A DNA stretch of 64,000 nt from assembly GCA_011319805.1 (NCBI GenBank), contig SJRY01000334.1, positions 1 through 64,000 on the forward strand, given 5' to 3'. Origin of the DNA: Macrocybe gigantea. Lineage: Eukaryota > Basidiomycota > Agaricomycetes > Agaricales > Callistosporiaceae. Position 1 is the first letter of the stretch. Each line of letters begins with the position of its first letter. Shown in pieces: positions 43,710 to 52,948 of this stretch. A model generated the notes under the pieces. The model ran no database searches, was not told where the DNA came from, and saw nothing but the letters and a program-made list of their open reading frames with translations. Made by a program: the position numbers and the translations under genes.

Positions 43710-44107
43710 ACCTCTTTCTGCAATGCCCATTTGTAAACAAGTGTAAACAACTCACTGTCATCATTTCCATTGCTCTACACCGTCATCGACTGGGCAGATC
43801 TCATATCAAGTTGCAGACCTGAGTTCTACATACTCTTGAGCACCTTCATCTTTCATATTGTGAAAATTGGCTGAAAATCAACTGACCTACCAGAGTTTTT
43901 CTATGAGCGACGACCCGCTCAATATTGTCAGCAGCGGGGCCATGCACCGCTCAACCCACACCCTGGATGGCCCTCTGCTGGCCCATCCCGTTCCCCCGCT
44001 CCTCCTCCCCCATTGGGGAATGCGAGCCTCCTCTTCCAAGGTGGCGACAGTCTCATGGATACCAACGACACCAACCCCTCTAATGCAGGAGGGCCTACCA
44101 TACCCTC
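43710..44107 (+). mobile_element. LINE H (+), left part: 5' UTR and ORF1 start
   Basis: The leader CTCTTTCTGCAATGCCC starts at 43712 and the ORF1 ATG is at 43903 (MSDDPLNIVSSG). The sequence ends at GGAGGGCCTACCATACCCTC, where SINE1-b begins. The direct continuation of this LINE is found inverted at 48686 leftward (see the inversion entry). Confidence 0.9.
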
Positions 44108-45270
44108 TTTTTTTTTTTTTTTTTTTTAAATCAACAATTTATAAAGCGGTGCTCGATGACAGTCTGCTTGTAAATACACAACGGTACCTACGATAAATAC
44201 GTGAAGTTTAGGGCCCTCCAAGTGGAGGACTCTTATCACCGTCTCCTTTGTAGGATAGGTGCTAGACTAAACAGTGGAATTCCATGTCTAGACCCTGGAA
44301 TCAACTTGGATTCAAAGCCTGGATTAGTCATCCAGGTGAACCGGCAGAGGATGAGTCCTCTCAGGCCGGAGTCAGGGGACTGCCCTGTTCCGCCATGGTC
44401 CGAATTTCGGCCAGGGAGCGAGTTACCAAGAGGCCAAGCCGACAACAAGCTGGGTATTGGTAAGCCCCACCTACTTTACTTTTCCCGTTCCTGAGCACGT
44501 GGTTCGCTGATGCCCAGAGGGCGTGGATCCCCAATCGTGTCTCAGGTCTCTGCCTTGCCAGCATCCAGCCCCAGTGTGCACCCCTAGACCTAAGGCCTAG
44601 GCCAGGGAGTTCTACACCCATGCTTAATCTGGTTATGCATGCCCCACAAGGAGGTCTCAGGCTCCCACCTGAGCAGTGCTTTACAATCATGTGGTGGCTA
44701 CCCCTGGGCCTGGGGACTCCCCAAGTGTGCCCAAGGACCGGTCCACACTACCAACGCTGACTAACAACCAGGTTCTCAGCCTGATCCAGTTGGTTAGACT
44801 GGGCATGAGATTAAGCAGTGGAGGGTGTCCTGTTCTAAGCTCGCAGTCTGAAGAAACTCCCTATTACAGGGTGCGCATCATAGGTCGGGTGGTTCTCAAG
44901 TCATTCCCCCACTTACCACACCCTGTGCTTTCGCTCCCTACTTGATCATATGATTAATCACATGACCATTTCAGGCACAGCCTGTCAGGGGTCACCTGAC
45001 CTGCCACTTTGGGCTCCCACAATCATCCCTATCACGTGACCAGGTTACCACCCTGGTTACGGAAGGTCACATGACCGTGGTACTGCCTCAGAGTTGATTA
45101 CCAACCTGAGTCACCGAGCACATGACTGTAACCAATGATGGGTCACATGCCTATCCCTACTTTCAAGGTACAGGGAATGAGTAGGAATCGAACCCACAAC
45201 CTTTCCAGTGGCTGCACAGCCACCTCTCCAGTCTTTTAGTGGCGATTAAACCACTGGGCTACTGGGGCCC
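44108..45270 (-). mobile_element. SINE1-b (-)
   Basis: A complete SINE1 in reverse: poly(T) 44108-44127, LINE tail, body and tRNA-like head ending at 45270 (GGCCCCAG on the minus strand). It differs from SINE1-c by only a few bases as far as I can see. Its two flanks do not form a target duplication with each other. Each pairs with a flank of SINE1-c instead. Confidence 0.9.
44950..45160 (-). promoter_or_regulatory. E-box cluster in SINE1-b body
   Basis: These are the reverse of the sites in SINE1-c: CATGTG, CACGTG and CAGGTG hexamers within about 200 bp next to the tRNA-like head, at least six in number, most with the flanks GTCAxGTGAC. Confidence 0.55.
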
Positions 45271-47030
45271 GACATCAAAAGCAATGACACTCATTTTGAG
45301 ACCCTTTAGCCAGCCTTGCTGGATAATATGGGTTAAGAAGACACCCACATCCTCCGTGGAGTTCTGCCGGATGCCACTGAACTGCTTCAGGTCAAAGACA
45401 ACAAATTTAGTCGCTTCGTATTGCATACACCATGCTAGCATTTTCTCGATGAGTTTGCCGAGAGTATTCAAAAGCACAATCAGGTGAAGGGCCTTTGGGG
45501 TATTTGTATGCAGGTTTGCCGGGTTTCGGAATAATCACCGACAGGCTCTGCTTAAAGTAACAGGGCCAATGGCCCAGTTCCAAACATGCATTAGCAATGT
45601 TCAGGATGAAATCAGCCAAGTGAGGGAATTTCACCAGCTGCTTAACATGGCCCCAGGACAGATGATCTGGTCCTGGGTGGAGGTATTGCTACAAGGCTCT
45701 AAGAACTCTCAGAGTTCTGCAGCAGAGAACGGGACCCAGTCCCGAATTGGATGGGGCTCGAGCTCATCGAGCTTATCCAGATTAACTGGCCTGTCAGATG
45801 CAGTGTTGTAGGATTTGTCAAGCACATTCCACAGCAACTCGATAGAGTTACAAGGCTGTCCCTGAAAGAAGATGGCCTCATAGGCTGGAAGCAGCCTTTG
45901 CTTCATCTATGCAGCTAAATCTCATGGATGTCATGATTTTTCTGCAACTTCCTTGATTTGCTGATCAAAGAAGGTCACCTTCAGACTGGGTCTGCCTGAA
46001 GGTGTCCAAAGTTTCAGAACAGTGCTGATTCCACCAGCCTTTGCTCCTCTTCGATAGCTTGCACTCCTTAGAATGAAGGTCCCAAGCATGGTCAACTGAT
46101 CTGGAGAGAGTCTGGAGGATGCTTTCTAAATCATCTGGTGACTCGATTGGCACCAAGTCCATACCGAGCAGATCACTAGCAATGTTGGAGATAAACTCGG
46201 GCATGCTGTCCTTTGAAAGAGTCCGGCGTAGATCAGAGAGGTCTAACAACAGGATATCTAAAGAGAGAGACAATGGACAATGGTCCGAAGTCAGTCTCAG
46301 GTCATCACGAATGACCGGTGCCACCCCTGCCACATCAACAGGGGTAAACATCAAATTGATAACTGAGGGCCGCAGCTCCACATTATGTGAGATGAAGGTC
46401 AGGCCATGGTTAGATGGCTCCATCCAGTTGAGACCAAGGTCAAGTGCTGCATTGCACAGCATCTCTCCTCGTGTATGCTGTGAAGTATGAACTCCATCCC
46501 AGAGTTCATAATGACAATTGAAGCCCCCTCCTAAGTAAGATAGGTTGGGGAAGTCAGGTCTTTCAGCACAGTTGTGCAGCAAATGAATAGCGCTTCCGTC
46601 TACATCAGAGTAGGTGGTTGCAAGGAATAGAGGCTCCCCCGGAGTGGAGAAGCTGATAATCATCAGATCGTGACTATCAACAAGATCGCATCAAAGGGAG
46701 GGACACAACCAATATAAGCAGTTGTGGACATATGCCATCACACGAGGAGGATCCTCATATGATGAGTGGTGAACAATGCAAGTCCAGTCAGGATGGCTGG
46801 GACCTCCGATTACTGGCTTACTGTCAGTGCTATGCTTGTCTCAATAGGTTCCAAGCGGGCTCTTGGAAGAACAAAATATCATAGTCCTCTCCAAGAGTGG
46901 AGAGGAGGATGTCTATATGTACATATTTCCTATTTACGTTTTGAGAGAAAATACGAAATGAAGAAATCAAAGAGCATCTGCCTGACCCAGGGACAACAGC
47001 CAGGGCTGATCCATTGGAGGTGTTACTCAT
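45271..47030 (-). pseudogene. LINE H ORF2: endonuclease and start of RT
   Basis: It starts at ATG 47030 (MSNTSNGSALAVVPGSG). The endonuclease motifs FFQEPAW, GGGFNCHYELWDG (GGD changed to GGG) and SDHCPLSLSL extend to about 46000. RT begins with the conserved HLADFILNIANACLELGHWP segment and ends at SVIAFDV at the SINE site. There are breaks near 46800, 46670, 45960 and 45480. The rest of RT is at 49850-50890. Confidence 0.88.
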
Positions 47031-48686
47031 GATGCATCAGCCTCCGCATTATGCTGCGGGGAGGCATTAGAATATTTGAAACTTGATCGTATTTGATCAT
47101 GTACCAGCTGATAGTGTTGTTTGATCCACTCGGGATCGAAGCAGTTCTTCCAGAAGATGCACTTCCGGTCATCAGTGGAGTGGTCTTTGCCACAGCTAAG
47201 ACACTTCGGAGCATGCGGGCAGGGTTGGCCTGCCAGAGTTGCCACACAAGGAGGGTTAGCCTTGGGTCTTGCCTTGCAGCAAGATGCAAGTATGCGGTGG
47301 TGCTCCTTTCTATGGGACTCCCCACAGATCGGGCAATGGAGGGACTGCTGGTTACACTTCAGAGCAGAGAGTCCACAGCGCCAACAACATTTGCAGAAAG
47401 GAACTCTCAGCAATGAGAGAGCAGCATGAAAGCGGCATTGCCAGTTCCGGACCATAACGGTGCAGTTGTCCAGAGCTTTGATATTCTGGCCAGTTGATGT
47501 GTCCTTGATATTGAACCAAACAGTCACAGTATCAGAATTCTTGGAGTTGCGCATAATGCGAGGAACCCCAATGAGGGTGATGAGGTCTGAGAATGAGGAG
47601 TCTCGGAGAATCTCGTATGCTTGCTGGGCAGTGATAACACTTCCGTCAGCATTGAAATAAGGTACGTCAAGCAGTTTCACATAGGAAACGCTCATAGGAA
47701 TAGTGAGCTCGACGGTAGAACCAGCTGGAGCGCACTGGAGGGCAGCCTCACACAAGATGCCAAGGTCCTTCAGTGACGCCACTTTCATCATCAGGCAAGA
47801 GAACGAAGAGGTGGAATGGTCCTGGATGGACTCACATCGGATCCAGGATTTACCAGCCGTCAGCCCTTGATTGAAGGCAGAGAGAAGAGTTCCAGCAGCA
47901 ACAGAAGCATTGTCTGCAGGGAAGGTGAAGGTCACTCTGACATTACGTCACATGGCCCATGGGAAGTGGACTTTGCCTTCTTCTTGGGCAGTCCGGAAGA
48001 CTTCCTGGTCACTTCCTTTTGCAAGGAGATAATCTTCTCCATGGGGAGGTGTGGAAAGGTCTTTGCCAAAGCAATGATGGCTTCAGCAGGGGTATTGGCT
48101 GGTTGGGCCAAGGCTTGCGCATATGAGCGCTTGCCAGCAGCAGGGTGGGTAGCCCTATTGACAGGAGGGGGCGGACCATGACCCAGAGTTTGGAAGCAGG
48201 ACCGCAGTTGTGGTGGAGGGGGGCAGTTTGGATTCTGAGGCAGTCTCGAAGGGCGAGCGCCCATGTTCAAACGAGAGTCTTCTGGGCATACAGTGCCAGA
48301 AGGAGAGGTGTGAGGGTCAGCAAAACGAGTCACTTTTCCATGAGAGGGGAGGTGGGCATTGACAATTTCTTGCAAACGCCTACCTAAGGGGTGCTGGGGC
48401 CTGTTAAGCATAGAGATGGAAAACATATTGATGTTGCCTGCACTGCTGACCAAAGTCGCAATGCCCTTACAATGGCATATTGATATCCTGCTGGAATAGA
48501 GACAGAGGATGAGCCGACCTTCAAGATCCAAGCTTTGAGGGCAGCGAGAGATTTGGCTGTAGCCTTAGCTTCACTGTGAAGGAACTGATCCCCTTTGGAA
48601 AAGATCATAATGCCAATAGTGTTGTCGTTGTATGCTGCCTCAGTGGACAGAATCGATGGAGAGGGAGGAGCAGAGGGTATGGTAGA
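47027..48686 (-). pseudogene. LINE H ORF1, main part
   Basis: This covers the middle and C-terminal ORF1: PPPPVNRATHPAAGKRSYAQ, KKKAKSTS, AGTLLSAFNQGLTAGKSWIR, VSYVKLLDVPYFNADGS, and then zinc clusters CKCCWRCGLSALKC, CPICGESHRKEHH and CLSCGKDHSTDDRKC. The first cluster has Leu where copies K and B have His. Frame breaks lie near 48530 and 47932. The stop overlaps the ORF2 start as ATGA. Confidence 0.88.
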
Positions 48687-49849
48687 GGGGCCCCAGTAGC
48701 CCAGTGGTTTAATCGCCACTAAAAGACTGGAGAGGTGGCTGTGCAGCCACTGGAAAGGTTGTGGGTTCGATTCCTACTCATTCCCTGTACCTTGAAAGTA
48801 GGGATAGGCATGTGACCCATCATTGGTTACAGTCATGTGCTCGGTGACTCAGGTTGGTAATCAACTCTGAGGCAGTACCACGGTCATGTGACCTTCCGTA
48901 ACCAGGGTGGTAACCTGGTCACGTGATAGGGATGATTGTGGGAGCCCAAAGTGGCAGGTCAGGTGACCCCTGACAGGCTGTGCCTGAAATGGTCATGTGA
49001 TTAATCATATGATCAAGTAGGGAGCGAAAGCACAGGGTGTGGTAAGTGGGGGAATGACTTGAGAACCACCCGACCTATGATGCGCACCCTGTAATAGGGA
49101 GTTTCTTCAGACTGCGAGCTTAGAACAGGACACCCTCCACTGCTTAATCTCATGCCCAGTCTAACCAACTGGATCAGGCTGAGAACCTGGTTGTTAGTCA
49201 GCGTTGGTAGTGTGGACCGGTCCTTGGGCACACTTGGGGAGTCCCCAGGCCCAGGGGTAGCCACCACATGATTGTAAAGCACTGCTCAGGTGGGAGCCTG
49301 AGACCTCCTTGTGGGGCATGCATAACCAGATTAAGCATGGGTGTAGAACTCCCTGGCCTAGGCCTTAGGTCTAGGGGTGCACACTGGGGCTGGATGCTGG
49401 CAAGGCAGAGACCTGAGACACGATTGGGGATCCACGCCCTCTGGGCATCAGCGAACCACGTGCTCAGGAACGGGAAAAGTAAAGTAGGTGGGGCTTACCA
49501 ATACCCAGCTTGTTGTCGGCTTGGCCTCTTGGTAACTCGCTCCCTGGCCGAAATTCGGACCATGGCGGAACAGGGCAGTCCCCTGACTCTGGCCTGAGAG
49601 GACTCATCCTCTGCCGGTTCACCTGGATGACTAATCCAGGCTTTGAATCCAAGTTGATTCCAGGGTCTAGACATGGAATTCCACTGTTTAGTCTAGCACC
49701 TATCCTACAAAGGAGACGGTGATAAGAGTCCTCCACTTGGAGGGCCCTAAACTTCACGTATTTATCGTAGGTACCGTTGTGTATTTACAAGCAGACTGCC
49801 ATCGAGCACTGCTTTATAAATTGTTGATTTAAAAAAAAAAAAAAAAAAA
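48687..49849 (+). mobile_element. SINE1-c (+)
   Basis: A complete SINE1: head GGCCCCAGTAGCCCAGTGG, A box 48697-48707, consensus B box GGTTCGATTCC 48764-48774, E-box cluster, body, ~73-bp LINE tail from 49758 and poly(A) 49831-49850. It has the best preserved pol III boxes of the three copies. It forms the right arm of the LINE H inversion. Confidence 0.92.
48806..49000 (+). promoter_or_regulatory. E-box cluster in SINE1-c body
   Basis: Six sites in under 200 bp: GCATGTGACC, GTCATGTGCT, GGTCATGTGACC, GGTCACGTGATA, GTCAGGTGACC and GGTCATGTGATT. The core form GTCACGTGAC is palindromic. The same kind of cluster occupies the same place in SINE2, although the two tRNA-like heads differ. Confidence 0.55.
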
Positions 49850-50890
49850 ATTGCTTTCGATGTCACTCAATATTTTCCTTCTCTTGACCATTGTATGTTA
49901 GTAAGGATACTACAGCACAGAGGCTTTGCGCGTCAAGTGTCAAAGTTCTTTGAATCCTACCTCGTTGGGCACAAGACTTCATATGCCTGGCGCAGTGCTA
50001 TCTCACCAGAGTTTGATGCCGATGTTGGTGTCGGCCAAAGCTCTGCCCTATCTCCGGTACTGTCAGCCTTGTACTTGGCACCAGTACTGAAAATATACCA
50101 GAAGGTTGACAATATGCTGACCATCATGTCATTTGTAGATGATGGGCTGATTATTGCTCAGTCCAAATCCATCCCGGACAATGTTCTGAAACTTCAGAGG
50201 GCATATGCGTCCATGCACAACCTCTTTACGGACTTCGGTCTTGTTGTCGAATACAACAAAACCAAACTGCAGCACTTCTCGTGCAATAGTAAGGATCCCC
50301 ATCCTTCTATTGACTTGGGTTTTGCCCTGTTCATAGGCAACACTCCCTTACAGCCCAAGGACATTTGGAGATACCTTGGGTTCTTCTTGGACGCGCGCCT
50401 ATCCTTTAAGGAGCATGTCCATTTCTATGCAATGAAAGTGCTGACTACTGCCAGGGCTTTCCAGATGTTAGGCAATTCTGTTCAGGGCTTATCCCCTCAA
50501 CAGAAGTGCATCCTTTACCTGTCATGCACATGTCCTATCACAACATACAGCTGTTTGCTATGGAACTTCAATGGCATGCACAATGTCACACTATTGAAGC
50601 AACTATGCCAGATGCAGCGCAAGGCTTGCATTTGGATTAATGGTCAGTTCTGCACCACTCTAGAGGGTGCAGCTGAAACGATGGCCTGTGTTGAGCCAAT
50701 CGCCAGGTTCATCAAGCATTTGAAAGTTGGGTCCGCTGCCCGTCTTGCTAATTCCAATCCGAGGCATGCCCTCAGGTCTCTTACCTCCCTGCCACAGGTG
50801 GGGGGGGATCCTTTGAGGTCAAAGAACTTGACCTCCCTCTCAGACAGGCAGCGTAGTGTGCTCAAGTCCCCTCTCAAGGACTTGGTGGAC
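49850..50890 (+). pseudogene. LINE H right part: RT to RNase H linker
   Basis: The frame from 49895 has 341 residues. It contains the RT core GVGQSSALSPVLSALYLAP (G-to-S change at the usual GQGSALSP), FVDDGLIIAQ with both catalytic Asp, and the thumb (QRKACIWINGQFCTT). It ends within SDRQRSVLKSPLKDLVD, where the LINE G leader starts at about 50891. The RNase H and 3' end of LINE H are lost. Confidence 0.9.
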
Positions 50891-51085
50891 AACACCTTTC
50901 TCTGCAACGCCCACTTGTAAATAAGTGTAAACAACTCTTCTCATCGTTGAATCCATTCTACACCTTGATCAACTGGGCCAATCTCATATCGAGTTGCATA
51001 CCCGAGTTCCTAACACTCTTGAGCACATCTGTTTTTCATATCACGAAAATCGGCTGAAAATCCACCGAATTATTAGAGTTTTTCG

Positions 51086-52948
51086 ATGAGCGATGATCTG
51101 CTCAACATCGTTCCCAGCGGTGGGCCTCCACCGCTAAACCCGCACCCTGGGCAGACTCCTCAGGCCCGTCTCGGTCCCCTATTCCTCCACCGCCCCCCCA
51201 GAGGGATGGTAGTCTTCTTTTCCAGAGCGGCGATGGTTTCATGGACACTGACGATGCTGGTCCTTCGAACACAGGCGGGTCTGCCGAACCCCCTGTTCCC
51301 CCTTCTCCGTCAATACTGTCCACCGAGGCAGCATATAATGACAATGCCATCGGCATTGCGATCTTCCCGGAGGGCAATCAGCTCCTCCACGGTGAAGCCA
51401 AGGCTGCTGCCGAATCTCTCACTGCCCTTAAGGATTGGATCCTTAAGGTCGGCAAAGCTTCTGTTTCTATCCCAGCGGGCTATCAATATGCCATCGCTGA
51501 GGGCATTGCGACTCTTGTCACCACTGCTGGCAACATCAACATGTTTTCCATCCCCACCTTAGAGGGACCGCAGCATCTTCTCGGGTCGTGCTTACAGGAG
51601 ATTGTGAGCATGCACCTTCCTTCTAGAGGAAAGGCAACTCGCTTTGCTGATCCTGTACCACATACGTCCCCCTCTGGTACTGTGCGCCCAGAGGACTCCA
51701 GATCAAATCAAGGTGCTCGCCCTCCGAGACCACCTTGGAACCCGAACTGCCCTCCTCCCCCTCCATGTGCGCGGTCCCGCTTCCGAACTCCTGGATGAGG
51801 ACCACCCCCCCAGTCAACAGGGCTACTCGCCCGTCCTCTGGTAAGCACTCATATGCGCAAGCCTTGGCCCAACCGGCCAACACTCCTGCCAAGGCTATTG
51901 TAGCCCTGGCAAAGACCTTTCCACACCTCCCTGTGGAGAAGATTGTCTCCTTGCAAAAGGAAGCAACCGGAGAGTCATCTGGACCACCTAAGAAGAAGGC
52001 TAAGTCCACCTCACATGGACTGTCTTGGCATAACGTCCGAGTTACCTATTCTTTTCCAGGTGACAACGATTCGATTGCCACTGGAGCTCTTCTCAATGCC
52101 CTTAATAGGGCATTGACGGCTGGTAAATCCTGGATTCGATGTGAATCCATTCAGGATCATTCTGCCTCCTTGTTCTCTTGTTTGATGACGAGGGTGGCTT
52201 CTCTGAAAGACCTTGGCATGTTGTGTGAGACTGCTCTCTGCTGTGCTCTGGCAGGATCTACTGTCGAGCTCGCTATTGCCATGAGCATTTCCTATTTGAA
52301 ACTGCTCGACGTTCCTTATTTCAATGCCAATGGTAGCACTATTACTGCCAGGCAGGCTTACGAGATTCTCTGAGACTCTTCTTTCTCAGATCTCCTTACT
52401 CTCGTTGGGTACCGTGGGTTATGCACAATTCCAAAAATTCCAATACTGCAACCGTTTGGTTCAATATCGAAGATACGTCAACTGGCCAGAACGTAAAGGC
52501 TCTGGGCAATTGTACAGTTATGGTCAGGAATTGGCGCTGCCGATTCAAGGCTGCCCTTTCGTCACTGGGAGTTCCTTTCTGCAAATGTTGTTGGCACTGT
52601 GGACTCTCTGCTCTGAAGTGTAACCAGCAATCTCTTCACTGCCCGATCTGTGGGGAATCTCACAGAAAGGAACACCATCACACCCTGGCGTCTTGCTGCA
52701 AGGCTCGACCCAAGGCTAACCCTCCTCACGAGGCTACTCCGGCAGGTCAACCCTGCCCCCATCCTCTGAAGTGTCTCAGCTGTGGCCGGAATCACTCCAC
52801 TGATGACCGGAAGTGTCCCTTCTGGAAAAATTGCTTTGATCCAGACTGGATCAAAGAACACTACAAGCTGATGCATGATCACAAACAATCAGGTAACAAT
52901 TATCCTAATGCCTCCCTGCAGCGTAATGCGGAGGCCGACGCATCATGA
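51086..52948 (+). pseudogene. LINE G ORF1
   Basis: It starts at ATG 51086 (MSDDLLNIVPSGG) and ends at TGA 52946. The order is a proline-rich N-terminus, LSTEAAYNDNAIGIAIFPEG, AGYQYAIAEGIATLV, FADPVPHTSPSGTVRPEDS, KKKAKSTSHG, a conserved middle (LLDVPYFNANGSTITARQAY) and zinc clusters CKCCWHCGLSALKC, CPICGESHRKEHH, CLSCGRNHSTDDRKC. Frameshifts lie near 51240, 51790 and 52400 and a TGA at 52371. Length is about 620 codons. Confidence 0.88.

Larger units (their letters stand above)
45271..48686 (-). mobile_element. LINE H middle part, inverted
   Basis: Minus-strand LINE sequence runs from ORF1 (48686, at the SINE1 insertion site in the LSTEAAYNDN region) through the ORF1/ORF2 junction to the RT start (45271, SVIAFDV). 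Both cut points coincide with the SINE1 insertion sites and not with random breaks. Confidence 0.92.
44108..49850. other. Inverted segment of LINE H bounded by SINE1-b and SINE1-c
   Basis: LINE H is (+) on both sides of this segment and (-) within it. If the segment is turned over, the LINE reads continuously and both SINEs acquire proper duplications: GAGGGTATGGTAG around one (48673-48685 with 44107-44095 in reverse) and ATTGCTTTYGATGTC around the other (45272-45286 in reverse with 49850-49864). Exchange between the inverted SINE copies explains all four flanks. Confidence 0.93.

Noticed and set aside
44201..44945. Frames of 89-109 residues in SINE1 bodies (both copies)
   Set aside because: They are conserved between b and c only because the copies are nearly identical. 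They are not kept in the diverged copy a and show no recognisable domain.
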